Shown: in pieces, positions 24,233-33,119 of the stretch
Numbering within the stretch: position 1 is the first letter of the stretch
Layout of the letters: each line of letters starts with the position of its first letter
IMG/VR virus record: IMGVR_UViG_3300044675_005482
Span: 1 to 64,000 of that record
Source of the DNA: a virus
Direction: 5' to 3' (one strand)
Length of the DNA: 64,000 nt
Made by a program: the position numbers and the translations under genes
The notes under the pieces: model-generated
Database searches by the model: none
What the model saw: the letters and a program-made list of their open reading frames with translations, nothing else
What the model was told of the DNA's origin: nothing

Positions 24233-25972
24233 ATGTCTTATCAATTAAAGGTTATACAAGATAACCCAATAGGGTTTTGGCCTTTAGACGAATCTTCTGG
24301 GACTATTGCCGCAGATAGATCTGGTTGTGGAAACAATGGCGCTTATGTTGGTACCATGATTTCAAATATGCTTCCCTTAATTCCTGGAGGACAATCAGGT
24401 ACAAAAATAACAAACACCTCTTATGTTACTTTACCAATATTAAACAATTACTATGGCGCTACAACAACTGCTGGAATGGCCACAAAGTACACAAGCGATA
24501 ATGATTTTACGCTAGAGCTGTGGATATCTCCACAAATTTATTCAACGTCTATTACCCCATTACTTGCAGATGTGACAAATAATATAGGGTTATTTTGGGA
24601 AAACGGAGACATAGTATTTAAGGTAGATTCTCAAGAGGTAAGGTGTCCAGTAACATATTCTAAAAAGTCACTCCACCTCGTTGGTCTATATACAACAAAT
24701 TCAATATCTATTTATATAGACGGAGTACTTGCAAGCTCTAAATCAATTGTGGACTTTAAATTTACAAATACAAACTTTTCTTTAAATATAGGACCAACAA
24801 CGATATCTTCAGATTCGTTTATAGTAGATGCACCAGCAGTATACAGATATTCTTTGCCATATAAATCAATATTAAAGCACCATGTAGATGGCAGCTTTTC
24901 AGGATCAGCAATACAAGTTGTTTTCCCAGACGAAGGAGTTTTATTTTCTGGCACAGACGCATACATTAAATCTCAATTTGAATATACATACCCAATAAAA
25001 AAACAATGGGAAGACCTGGTTGATGAAAACACTTATTACGATCCAATAAATAAATATATATCTTTCTATCCATCTACTGGGCCAAAGACATTTGTTTATG
25101 AGGACTCATTTTTATTACCTTCACAAATTGGAATTGCTACATCTAAAATTGAATGGAGAAACGATTTAGGTATATCTGTTGAGTCAAGCTCAGATGGGAC
25201 TACGTACACTGCTTGTGTAAATGGGGAGCCACTACCTCAATATAAAGTTGGATCTTTTTCTTCATCTGGAACCGTATACTTTAGAATAACAATGACAACT
25301 GCAGATTCAAGTAAGTTCTTGCCAAGATTATCATTTTTTTCTATTACATTTTATTCCGATAGAACTCTGTATGCTGACAACTATGGAGATTCAATTTCTT
25401 CTGCATCTAACTATAATTTAGGGGCACTAAACTACCCAGTACTTTCAAGAAACTACATGGGCGGGATAAGGCCAGAAAATGGAACTGGATTTGATATTAA
25501 TACCCTGTCATCAATAAAGTCATTAGAGATGATATATACACCAATAGCAACAGGCGTTGCAAATACCTTGATCCATGTCCCAGATTCTCCAATATCAGAA
25601 TTAAGTTGGACATCTGCTGGAGTAATTACTAAAACCAATATAAGCAAAATTTATATTAACAATGTCGACATTTCTGCACAAGCTAATATATCCAATTATT
25701 TGGTTGCTGGACAGCCACATCACATTGTAGTAGTCTTTACAAGCCCAGTGTCTACTAAAATAAAGATAAACTACAAGACTTCTGGTGGAAGCAATAACCT
25801 ATATAAGAATATTGCTCTATATCAAAAAGAAATAACTCAAGCTATATGCGCTGAGCATTATAATCTTTATACTGGAAGGCCATCAGCAAGCATATCTGAA
25901 AGCGTCATAACCCTGACAGATCCTGCAGTAAGTTATTATAATAACGACTGGGTTGTTATCCAGTCAGTATAA
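24233..25972 (+). CDS. LamG/concanavalin-like adhesin
   Basis: A 579-residue probable receptor-binding or tail surface protein. Residues about 1-210 are a laminin-G/concanavalin A-like lectin domain: the opening IGFWPLDESSGTIAADRSG, FTLELWISP (about 97-105), and SIYIDGVLASS (about 160-170). The C-terminal half holds a second beta-sandwich region with PENGTGFDINTLSSIKSLEM. AGGGGGAC is the ribosome site. Placement right after the dioxygenases makes it another possible substrate. Ligand unknown. Confidence 0.7.
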   Translation: MSYQLKVIQDNPIGFWPLDESSGTIAADRSGCGNNGAYVGTMISNMLPLIPGGQSGTKITNTSYVTLPILNNYYGATTTAGMATKYTSDNDFTLELWISPQIYSTSITPLLADVTNNIGLFWENGDIVFKVDSQEVRCPVTYSKKSLHLVGLYTTNSISIYIDGVLASSKSIVDFKFTNTNFSLNIGPTTISSDSFIVDAPAVYRYSLPYKSILKHHVDGSFSGSAIQVVFPDEGVLFSGTDAYIKSQFEYTYPIKKQWEDLVDENTYYDPINKYISFYPSTGPKTFVYEDSFLLPSQIGIATSKIEWRNDLGISVESSSDGTTYTACVNGEPLPQYKVGSFSSSGTVYFRITMTTADSSKFLPRLSFFSITFYSDRTLYADNYGDSISSASNYNLGALNYPVLSRNYMGGIRPENGTGFDINTLSSIKSLEMIYTPIATGVANTLIHVPDSPISELSWTSAGVITKTNISKIYINNVDISAQANISNYLVAGQPHHIVVVFTSPVSTKIKINYKTSGGSNNLYKNIALYQKEITQAICAEHYNLYTGRPSASISESVITLTDPAVSYYNNDWVVIQSV

Positions 25973-25985
25973 TTTGAACATTGTC

Positions 25986-26013
25986 CTGACAAAATCTGGA
26001 CTTATGCTATAAA
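25986..26013 (+). promoter_or_regulatory. Promoter for the head gene block
   Basis: CTGACA (25986-25991), 16-bp spacer, extended TGc and TATAAA (26008-26013), just after the LamG gene. The first ATG is about 20 bases downstream. Confidence 0.65.
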
Positions 26014-26033
26014 GAATGGTAAAATGTTAGTCT

Positions 26034-26375
26034 ATGGATATCAAAAAGCTAAATCATAAAGTATTAGATGAAGAGTCAACTCTTGGAATATATGTCTGGG
26101 AGATGCCCGACGGAAGATGGATTGGAGACGACGATGGCAACTTTCTTTCGATCACGTCAAAAAAAGGCAATAGATCCAGAATCGATGCTTTGGCTAGAGA
26201 AGTACGCACATTCGGTATATACGAAGGTGGGCCTAAATTTCTTTCCGCTAGGCGGAAAATCAGCGACGAAGAGTTTGAGCATCAGAAGCAAAGACTCGAT
26301 TGGGGATTAGTTCCAGATCCACTGGATATTGGAAACTATAAAGATGAAATGAAAAAACTAAGAGGTGGAAGATAA
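26034..26375 (+). CDS. Small protein upstream of portal (113 aa)
   Basis: A 113-residue charged protein that I cannot assign. The first 45 residues look beta-rich (LGIYVWEMPDGRWIGDDDGN), the rest helical and basic/acidic. It starts the head operon and overlaps the portal start by one base (TAATG). In this place many phages carry a terminase subunit or a portal-associated factor; the protein has no ATPase or nuclease motif, so it is not the large terminase. Confidence 0.6.
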   Translation: MDIKKLNHKVLDEESTLGIYVWEMPDGRWIGDDDGNFLSITSKKGNRSRIDALAREVRTFGIYEGGPKFLSARRKISDEEFEHQKQRLDWGLVPDPLDIGNYKDEMKKLRGGR

Positions 26376-27961
26376 TGCAATTTATTGAAGATGAAGATGG
26401 ATCAGATAACACAGTTAGCATTTCTAATGTTGCAGACTGGATGAAATTTACTGCACCGTCAGCAGTTGCAGATACAGACCCTTTTAATGTAGACGGAGAT
26501 GACCTAAAAAAGATTAACGGTCTTGGATCAACTTTCCGTAGAAAAATGGGTAGAGATATCCAAAAAAGATTTATTGGACAAGAAGGAACTGGAACACAGC
26601 AGAACCTATTAGCACAAGCCGTCACTGGCTATGCAATGTTTGACCTAATTGAGCCACCGTACAACCTTGAGTATCTTTCAAAAATTTATGAAGTATCGCC
26701 ATACAACTATTCAGCAATTAATGCCAAGGTCTCTAACATTGTTGGTCTTGGATATTCATTTATTGAAACAAGCAAAACAAATGACGCCTTAGACACCATA
26801 ACAGATGAAAAGCAGTTAGAGCGAGCAAGAAAAAAGATTAATAGAATTAAGCAGGATCTAGAAGAATGGCTAGAGTCAGTAAACGAAGAAGAAACATTTA
26901 CTGAGACATTAATAAAGGCCTATGTAGACCTAGAAGCAACTGGCAATGGATATATTGAAATTGGTAGAACAGTAGCTGGAAATATTGGATACATTGGACA
27001 TATTCCAGCAAAGACAATGAGAGTACGCAGATTACGTGATGGCTTTATTCAATTGCTTTACGGAAAGGCTGTTTACTTCCGCAACTTTGGAGACACCGAA
27101 ACAGAGAATCCTATTGCTGGTCAAGAAGATCGTCCAAATGAAGTTATTCATTTAAAGAAGTACACTCCTACAAATAATTATTATGGAATTCCAGACATTA
27201 TTGCAGCACAAAATGCAATGGCTGGAAACGAGTTTGCTGGCAAGTATAACCTAGACTACTTTGAAAACAAGGCGGTACCAAGATATATTATTACAGTAAA
27301 AGGAGCAAAGCTTTCAACAGAGTCAGAAAGAAAATTACTTGAATTTTTCCAGGTAGGTCTAAAGGGCAAGAATCATAGATCTCTATATATTCCGCTACCT
27401 CCAGATTCACCAGACTCAAAGGTTGAATTTAAGATGGAGCCAGTTGAGGCTGGAGTTCAAGAAGGCTCATTTAATACATACAGACTTTCCAACAGAGACG
27501 AAATCCTCCTTGCCCATAGAGTCCCAATTAATAAAGTTGGAACCCCAGCTGGAGTTAATTTAGCGGTTGCTAGAGATGCTGATAAAACATTTAGAGAGCA
27601 AGTCTGTGGACCAGCTCAAAATAATTTAGCCAAGAAATTAAATAAAATTATTGAAGAAAAGACAGATGCACTTCTTCTTAAATTTAATGAGTTGACCTTG
27701 ACTGACGAAGATACTCAATCTAAAATTGATGAGAGATATTTGCGTATGCAGGTAATTACTCCTAATGAGGTTAGAATTAGAAAGGGTATGATTCCTATTG
27801 AAGGTGGAGACCAGGTAGTGGATTTAAAGGCTGATGCAGCCGCTGAACAATCTGCCCAAGCTGGTAAAACTAGAGCCAGAGATTCCGAAAGATCCGCCGC
27901 TTCCCCAGATAAATCTGGCGAAGGCAGAAATGCAAAAGGCGACGGACGTCAGGTAGGATAA
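26375..27961 (+). CDS. Portal protein, PBSX type
   Basis: A 528-residue portal that forms the dodecameric DNA entry ring at one capsid vertex. Typical segments: FDLIEPPYNLEYLSKIYEVS (about 89-108), YYGIPDIIAAQNAM (about 269-282), YFENKAVPRYIITVKGA (about 293-309), and NRDEILLAHRVPINKVG (about 375-391), the last two hallmarks of the PBSX/Xkd-type family. The C-terminal 40 residues are disordered (Ala, Ser, Gly, Arg). It is followed by a protease/scaffold and the capsid gene, the standard order. Confidence 0.9.
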   Translation: MQFIEDEDGSDNTVSISNVADWMKFTAPSAVADTDPFNVDGDDLKKINGLGSTFRRKMGRDIQKRFIGQEGTGTQQNLLAQAVTGYAMFDLIEPPYNLEYLSKIYEVSPYNYSAINAKVSNIVGLGYSFIETSKTNDALDTITDEKQLERARKKINRIKQDLEEWLESVNEEETFTETLIKAYVDLEATGNGYIEIGRTVAGNIGYIGHIPAKTMRVRRLRDGFIQLLYGKAVYFRNFGDTETENPIAGQEDRPNEVIHLKKYTPTNNYYGIPDIIAAQNAMAGNEFAGKYNLDYFENKAVPRYIITVKGAKLSTESERKLLEFFQVGLKGKNHRSLYIPLPPDSPDSKVEFKMEPVEAGVQEGSFNTYRLSNRDEILLAHRVPINKVGTPAGVNLAVARDADKTFREQVCGPAQNNLAKKLNKIIEEKTDALLLKFNELTLTDEDTQSKIDERYLRMQVITPNEVRIRKGMIPIEGGDQVVDLKADAAAEQSAQAGKTRARDSERSAASPDKSGEGRNAKGDGRQVG

Positions 27962-27979
27962 ACTTTACTCGACCACTAT

Positions 27980-28008
27980 TTGCGTTAGGTCATATAACAG
28001 TATAAAAT
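27980..28008 (+). promoter_or_regulatory. Promoter of the protease/scaffold-capsid unit
   Basis: TTGCGT (27980-27985), 17-bp spacer and TAAAAT (28003-28008). Only seven bases separate the -10 from the ATG at 28016 and no ribosome site is present, so the message is probably leaderless or nearly so. An overlapping TATAAA at 28001 would place the start slightly earlier. Confidence 0.55.
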
Positions 28009-28015
28009 AAAGCAT

Positions 28016-29341
28016 ATGAATATCGAAAAATCATATTGGTCATCCAATGGAGAAAATATCCATCTTTCCGTTCCTTTCACAAAGGTTAACAGAGAGAAGA
28101 GAACAGTATCGGGTTTTGCAACATTAGACAATGTTGATCAAACAGGAGATGTCGTTACATCAGAAGCAAGCATGAAAGCATTTGAAAGCTTCCGTGGAAA
28201 TCTTCGTGAGATGCACACACCACTTGCAGTTGGTAAGGTAGTTTCTTTTAAGCCAGAAACTTACTATGATCCAGCATCAAAAGAATTTTACAGCGGAGTC
28301 TATGTAGATGCATACATCTCTAAGGGCGCACAAGATACATGGGAAAAAGTTCTAGACGGAACTCTATCTGGTTTTTCAATTGGCGGAAAGATTAATGAGT
28401 CAGATAATGAAGTTAACAAGTCAACAGGTAAGTCTGTAAGATTTATCAAGGACTACGATCTATTAGAGCTTTCAATTGTTGATTCACCAGCAAACGAGCT
28501 TTGCAACATTTTGTCAATTTCAAAGGTTAATGGACAATTAGTCTTTAAGGGAATTGCAGCAGACGTAGTTACAGAAAATATTTTTTATTGTGAAGAAAGT
28601 GATTCTGTTTTTATCTCAACAGAAAAAACTTATACATCTCCAGTTACTGGAAAGAACACCGAACTAATCGGCTGGGTAGAAAGTAACGATGTTAATAAAT
28701 CAAAAGAGATAGATAAGATTCTTGATTCATTTAAGCAATCAAGATTGTCGTTGCCTGATACACAAACAATTGCAAAACAGGCAAACGCAGAAGGAGGTAA
28801 TGAAGTGTCAGAAAACACAGAAAACGTAGTTGCAGAAGATGCAGTAGCACCAGAAGCAGCCGTAGAAGAAACATCAGTTGTTGCTGAAGAAGCACCAGCT
28901 GAGGCTCCTGCAGAAGATGCAGTAGCAGACGCTCCTGCCGAAACTCTGGAAAAAGCAGCCGACGTATCAGAAGTTGAGGTTGATGAACCTGATTTTGCAA
29001 AGATGCTAGGCGACATTAAAAACTTTTTCTCAGAAACTGTAAACAAGTCAGCAGAACTAAGTGCTGCTCAGGTTTCAGCAATCAAGGATTCAGTAGAGTC
29101 CCTAACAAAGAGTGTTGAAACAAAGATTACAGAATTGGCAGAACAAAACGCAACGCTTTCAAAGGCAGTTGCAGATATCAACAGCACACTCAACGGAGTT
29201 GAGAAGCGTGTTGACGCAGTTGAATCAGATACTGCAATTAAGAAGTCCAGTGACCTTGGCGGGTCTCAGGAAGTTTTACAAAAATCAAAATCAACTTGGA
29301 ACGGTTCTTTCCTCGGTTCCGTACACGAATTAATCAAATAA
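28016..29341 (+). CDS. Prohead protease fused to scaffold domain
   Basis: A 441-residue protein of the XkdF/prohead serine protease kind. Residues 1-190 are the protease: REMHTPLAVGKV (His67 as catalytic candidate), DGTLSGFSIGG (Ser121 the nucleophile candidate), and DLLELSIVDSPANE. Residues 264-325 are an Ala/Glu-rich disordered linker and 330-441 a coiled-coil scaffold. Such enzymes assemble the procapsid core and then degrade it. A strong internal ribosome site at 28791-28798 suggests the scaffold is also made alone. There is no ribosome site at the main start. Confidence 0.85.
   Translation: MNIEKSYWSSNGENIHLSVPFTKVNREKRTVSGFATLDNVDQTGDVVTSEASMKAFESFRGNLREMHTPLAVGKVVSFKPETYYDPASKEFYSGVYVDAYISKGAQDTWEKVLDGTLSGFSIGGKINESDNEVNKSTGKSVRFIKDYDLLELSIVDSPANELCNILSISKVNGQLVFKGIAADVVTENIFYCEESDSVFISTEKTYTSPVTGKNTELIGWVESNDVNKSKEIDKILDSFKQSRLSLPDTQTIAKQANAEGGNEVSENTENVVAEDAVAPEAAVEETSVVAEEAPAEAPAEDAVADAPAETLEKAADVSEVEVDEPDFAKMLGDIKNFFSETVNKSAELSAAQVSAIKDSVESLTKSVETKITELAEQNATLSKAVADINSTLNGVEKRVDAVESDTAIKKSSDLGGSQEVLQKSKSTWNGSFLGSVHELIK
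28805..29341 (+). CDS. Internal in-frame scaffolding protein
   Basis: Inside the protease gene, AAGGAGGT (28791-28798) precedes a GTG (28805) by six bases, in the same frame. Translation would give a 178-residue protein with the acidic Ala/Glu-rich linker and the coiled-coil part but no protease. This nested arrangement is known for the lambda C/Nu3 protease and scaffold. It is the strongest ribosome site in the gene. An ATG at 28799 is out of frame. Confidence 0.65.
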   Translation: MSENTENVVAEDAVAPEAAVEETSVVAEEAPAEAPAEDAVADAPAETLEKAADVSEVEVDEPDFAKMLGDIKNFFSETVNKSAELSAAQVSAIKDSVESLTKSVETKITELAEQNATLSKAVADINSTLNGVEKRVDAVESDTAIKKSSDLGGSQEVLQKSKSTWNGSFLGSVHELIK

Positions 29342-29355
29342 GGTAGGTGAAATAA

Positions 29356-30405
29356 ATGAGTAATGAATTATTAGAAAAGGCAGCAGCAGCTGGAACTACA
29401 GCTACTGGTACTTTTGCTTCCGCAACTGGCGGAACAGGAGTGCACCGTGCATCAGAAAATGGTAACGGTGGTTTGCTAAACCCAGAACAATCAGCTAGAT
29501 TTCTAGATTATATGTTCGATGCTACCGTAATTGGTAAGGTCGCCCGTACAGTCCGAATGAAGGCAGATACAACAGAGATTGATCGTATGTCAGTAGGCGA
29601 GAAGCTTATGAAGCTTGCGTCAGAAGGCGAAGATACTTCTGCAAATTCAGCAGTAACTTTCTCAAAGATCTCTCTAACAACAAAGAAGCTTCGTTTAGAT
29701 TGGGAGCTTTCAACAGAATCTCTAGAAGACAACATCGAGGGTGCAGATCTTGAAGATCACATTGCACGTTTGATGGCAACACAGGCAGGTAACGATATCG
29801 AAGATGTAATTCTTAACGGAAATACAGCACTATCTTCAGACAATCTTTACAAGTCATTTGATGGTGCAGTTAAGAAGGCTAAGGCTAACGGTCACGTTGT
29901 CGATGCTGCAGGTGCGGGAATTTCTCGTGCAGTATTTAACTCAGCACTTAAGGCACTTCCACGTAAGTACAAGCAACGTCGTACAGACCTTCGCTTCCTT
30001 TCAGGATCAAACTTGATCCAGGATTACCTATACTCAACATCACAAAACATCCAGAATGTTAACCCACAGGATATCGCTTCAGGCATCATCCGTGGAGATG
30101 TTGCTCCTCTAGGTGGCCCAGCAGGATACGTAGCTCCATACGCTTTCGGTATTCCAATCGTTGAAGTTCCACTTCTTAAGGAGACACAGACTGGTGATTA
30201 TTCACTAGCAGCTGGAGACCACGGAGACATCCACTTAACATTCCCAAATAACGTTGTTATTGGTGTTAAGCGTGACGTAACTGTTTATCGTTTCTTCTGG
30301 CCAAAGAAGGACTCAATCGAATACACAATGTTTACTCGTGTTGGCGTTCAAATCGAACAAGCTGACGCATGGGTAGTCGTTAAGAACGTTAAGGTCGCTT
30401 CCTAA
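29356..30405 (+). CDS. Major capsid protein, HK97 fold
   Basis: A 349-residue capsid subunit. Order and content fit the HK97 fold: a flexible N-terminal arm (1-45), GLLNPEQSARFLDYMF (39-54), the E-loop area, a long spine helix around LEDHIARLMATQAGNDIEDVILNG (131-154) and a C-terminal domain ending in PKKDSIEYTMFTRVGVQIEQAD. Codon choice (CGT, AAG, CCA) is among the most biased in the window, fitting very high expression. It follows the protease/scaffold and ends in a terminator. Confidence 0.88.
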   Translation: MSNELLEKAAAAGTTATGTFASATGGTGVHRASENGNGGLLNPEQSARFLDYMFDATVIGKVARTVRMKADTTEIDRMSVGEKLMKLASEGEDTSANSAVTFSKISLTTKKLRLDWELSTESLEDNIEGADLEDHIARLMATQAGNDIEDVILNGNTALSSDNLYKSFDGAVKKAKANGHVVDAAGAGISRAVFNSALKALPRKYKQRRTDLRFLSGSNLIQDYLYSTSQNIQNVNPQDIASGIIRGDVAPLGGPAGYVAPYAFGIPIVEVPLLKETQTGDYSLAAGDHGDIHLTFPNNVVIGVKRDVTVYRFFWPKKDSIEYTMFTRVGVQIEQADAWVVVKNVKVAS

Positions 30406-30428
30406 TTAGGAAATAGGCTTGCAAGAAA

Positions 30429-30460
30429 GGCCCCCAATTAATTTTGGGGGCTTTTCATTT
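30429..30460 (+). terminator. Terminator after the capsid gene
   Basis: gcccccaa (30430-30437) pairs with ttgggggc (30444-30451), with a six-base loop, followed by ttttcatttt. The T-tract overlaps the -35 of the next promoter. Confidence 0.85.
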
Positions 30461-30480
30461 TAATTTAATAATGCTATAAT
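30452..30480 (+). promoter_or_regulatory. Promoter for the connector operon
   Basis: TTTTCA (30452-30457), 17-bp spacer, extended TGc and a perfect TATAAT (30475-30480). A good ribosome site (aaaggag) then precedes the next ATG. Confidence 0.7.
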
Positions 30481-30507
30481 TGCTTTACCTAGAAAAAGGA
30501 GATCTAC

Positions 30508-30909
30508 ATGTCATTTGATACATTAAAAGTATCTGAATTAAAAAAGGTCGCTGAAGATTTCGGCGTGGATACAAACGGTCTAAAGAACAAAGCAGACGTA
30601 ATAGCGGCACTATCAGAAGAAGGCGTTAGTTGGTCTGTATACGAGAAGACAACCCAGAGCCTAAAAGATATAGCAGAAGAAGATAAGATTGAAGTATTGC
30701 CTAAGTTTGATCCAAATAAGGCGCAAGCACCAGACACAGTCTTGGTTAGAATGGATAGAGCAAACTTTAGATACGATATTATGGGATACACTTTTACCAA
30801 GGACCACCCATTTGTTGCTATGAATGAAAAAGATGCACAAAACATCTTTGATGTTGAAGAAGGATTTAGAGTAGCAACTCCAAAAGAAGTACAGGAATTT
30901 TATAGCTAA
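30508..30909 (+). CDS. SAP/HeH-domain virion protein (133 aa)
   Basis: A 133-residue two-part protein. Residues 5-38 (LKVSELKKVAEDFGVD, then KNKADVIAAL) match the small helix-extension-helix folds of the SAP/HeH group, often nucleic acid-binding. Residues 70-133 form a separate beta-containing domain with DHPFVAMNEKDAQNIFD and RVATPKEVQEFY. Located between capsid and head-tail connector, it may be a head completion or internal head protein. Function is not established by sequence. Confidence 0.6.
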   Translation: MSFDTLKVSELKKVAEDFGVDTNGLKNKADVIAALSEEGVSWSVYEKTTQSLKDIAEEDKIEVLPKFDPNKAQAPDTVLVRMDRANFRYDIMGYTFTKDHPFVAMNEKDAQNIFDVEEGFRVATPKEVQEFYS

Positions 30910-30931
30910 GCAATAACTGGGGGTAAGATCA

Positions 30932-31915
30932 ATGGCAGAAATATTAGTAGGGACAAACTCACCAATATCACACCAAGTATTTTGGTATGGTGATGTAGTA
31001 GATGCAGACAATCTTCCAACTGTTAGAATATATGACACTACAGAAGACCCAGCCATATCGCCTCCAATAAGCCCTCTTACTCTTTTGCAAACTATTACTT
31101 CCGTTAAAGATGAGACAAACATCGGATTATACAATGTTTACTTGCCATTAACATTAGTCAATAGAAATAGAACTTTAAAGCTAGAGTGGAATTATTCTGT
31201 AGGCGGAATTAATGCAACCAAGACACACGATCTATTTGTAGTAACTCCGTACACAGACCTAGCACAGGCTTTCCAGTCTATTGGTTTAAGTTCTGATCCT
31301 TCAGACCCAATGTACAAAACGTTTAAAGAATTAAAGGCAGCAGAAAGATATGCTCGCAAAAAGATAGAAAACTATACGGGACAATCATTTTCTTTATACG
31401 ATGATATTCAAATTGTATATGGTGCTGGCTCGGACATATTGCCATTGTCATATAAGCTAAACGATTTACACGAGCTTTATGTAAATGATATCCTTTTGTA
31501 TGATTCTTTAAATGAAATTAATAACTGGGGATACAATGTTCAGATTTCTGAAACTGGATACGGCATAAGAGTTAATCGTGCCAATATGCTAGACAACACA
31601 GTATATGTTGCCAATGGAATGGTTCCGCCATCAATTAATGATTATGGTAGTGGAGTATTTAGAGACGGCGTAAAGTATAAGGTTGCTGGTAGATTTGGAT
31701 GGGATAAAGTTCCAGACGAAGTAGAACTAGCTTGTATTGAATTAATGAAGGACTTCTTCTCTACCGACAAAGAATGGAGAAATAAATACATAAAGTCAAT
31801 TCAGACATTTGATTGGAATTTTGATTACAATTCACTTGCATTTAGTGGCACTGGTAACCTACATGTAGACCAGCTTTTGTCTGAATACGTTATAACCAAG
31901 TCGGTAATAATATAA
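30932..31915 (+). CDS. Head-tail connector with N-terminal Ig-like domain
   Basis: A 327-residue protein. The C-terminal two thirds resemble gp6-like head-tail adaptors: helix LKAAERYARKKIENYTGQSF (about 132-151), beta domain, then VPDEVELACIELMKDFF (about 269-285). The N-terminal 110 residues form an extra Ig-like beta domain resembling the fibre-cassette protein at 7121. The fusion is unusual because adaptors are normally about 100-150 residues. It should sit below the portal. Confidence 0.65.
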   Translation: MAEILVGTNSPISHQVFWYGDVVDADNLPTVRIYDTTEDPAISPPISPLTLLQTITSVKDETNIGLYNVYLPLTLVNRNRTLKLEWNYSVGGINATKTHDLFVVTPYTDLAQAFQSIGLSSDPSDPMYKTFKELKAAERYARKKIENYTGQSFSLYDDIQIVYGAGSDILPLSYKLNDLHELYVNDILLYDSLNEINNWGYNVQISETGYGIRVNRANMLDNTVYVANGMVPPSINDYGSGVFRDGVKYKVAGRFGWDKVPDEVELACIELMKDFFSTDKEWRNKYIKSIQTFDWNFDYNSLAFSGTGNLHVDQLLSEYVITKSVII

Positions 31916-32344
31916 ATGAACAATTTAATAGATTCATTAATGTCAATGAAGTTGGACGTATATCGACAAATTGACTCACAAGATCCAAATACTGGAGCTA
32001 TTGTAAAGGAATGGATTTTTTATAAAACCATCAGCTGCCATGCAAAAGGGGTTATAAGTAATACAGCTACAGCAAGAGGCAGCGATAGACAGACATTTGA
32101 TAATAGATATAGAAACGAACAGGTAGTCCAATTAAGAACTGCTGAAAGATTAACGGCTAGAGAAAAAATAACTAATATCCGTGATTCAGAAAACAAGGTA
32201 ATTTGGACAGAGATCGATTACCCAAACGATACTCCAACTGTATTTGAAATAATTGGAACAACTCCTATAACAGATCCATTCGGCAAAACCGTAGGATTTA
32301 ATTCATCTGTAAAGAGATCGGAGAACCAGCAAATTGGATTCTAG
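31916..32344 (+). CDS. Head closure protein
   Basis: A 142-residue small beta-barrel protein with the typical start MSMKLDVYRQ and middle TAERLTAREKITN (about 77-89), similar in size and layout to head-closure (SPP1 gp16/HK97-type) proteins that plug the connector. It begins directly after the preceding stop codon. Assignment is largely positional: connector, closure, tail completion, tube. Confidence 0.6.
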   Translation: MNNLIDSLMSMKLDVYRQIDSQDPNTGAIVKEWIFYKTISCHAKGVISNTATARGSDRQTFDNRYRNEQVVQLRTAERLTAREKITNIRDSENKVIWTEIDYPNDTPTVFEIIGTTPITDPFGKTVGFNSSVKRSENQQIGF

Positions 32345-33119
32345 TCAAATGTTAATTCAGGCATCCAGCGGTCTAGAAAGACTGATGGTTGGAAACCGTG
32401 ATAAGGCTATATTTAAAGATAGCACAGTCGCACAGGTGTCTGCATTTGTATACTATGAGGCTAGCGTAATATCCAAGTTAACAAAAAATAAAGCATTTCA
32501 AAATAAATTTAGTAAGTTAATCTTTGATCAAATAAACAAAGATTTTCCAGCATATATAGATTCACAAGCAAGAGTAAAGCCTAAATCACTTCACCATGTT
32601 TATGAATGGAAAAAGGCTGGACAACCAACTGCAAGACTATTTAAATTAAATAGGTTATCTCAAAATGGACTTTCATTTTCTTTTAATTATGAATTTTTAC
32701 CGTCTAGAAGTGCAGTGCCAACTAAGATGACTGGGAAAAAGCATGTGTTTGCAAACAAGGCTTCTGTTATGGAAAAAGGAGAGCCCATAATAATTGCTCC
32801 AAGGTCATCTGAGAGGCTTGTGTTCAATATGGATGGTGTAACCGTATTTATGCCAATAGGGGCCTCAGTGACCGTTAGAAGGCCTGGTGGAAGCTCTGTA
32901 AAGAACTTCTTTGACTTACAGTATTCAAGATATTTTAGTGGGCAATTAGTTAATGAATCTATTAAAAAATCTGGCTTTCAAAAAATGTTTAGTGGCTCAA
33001 TGGCAAAGGCTTTAAAGCTTCCAGGAAATATTAAAAGAATTCAATATTCATTTTCTAGTAATTCTATAAGGTCACAGGCAGACACGTCTTTGACTCAGGC
33101 ATTTGGAGGCTCACTATGA
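32334..33119 (+). CDS. Neck/tail-completion protein
   Basis: A 261-residue protein without catalytic motifs, basic in the C-terminal half, with a central VFANKASVMEKGEPIIIAP segment. By place it corresponds to the HK97 gp10/minor tail class that joins head and tail. I use the TTG at 32334 (GGAG about 10 bases upstream); the first ATG is five codons later. It overlaps both neighbours by a few bases. Confidence 0.5.
   Translation: MDSSQMLIQASSGLERLMVGNRDKAIFKDSTVAQVSAFVYYEASVISKLTKNKAFQNKFSKLIFDQINKDFPAYIDSQARVKPKSLHHVYEWKKAGQPTARLFKLNRLSQNGLSFSFNYEFLPSRSAVPTKMTGKKHVFANKASVMEKGEPIIIAPRSSERLVFNMDGVTVFMPIGASVTVRRPGGSSVKNFFDLQYSRYFSGQLVNESIKKSGFQKMFSGSMAKALKLPGNIKRIQYSFSSNSIRSQADTSLTQAFGGSL

Noticed and set aside
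26034-26375. Small terminase subunit
   Set aside because: It has the right place and size, but no helix-turn-helix or terminase signature is visible, so I left it as unknown.
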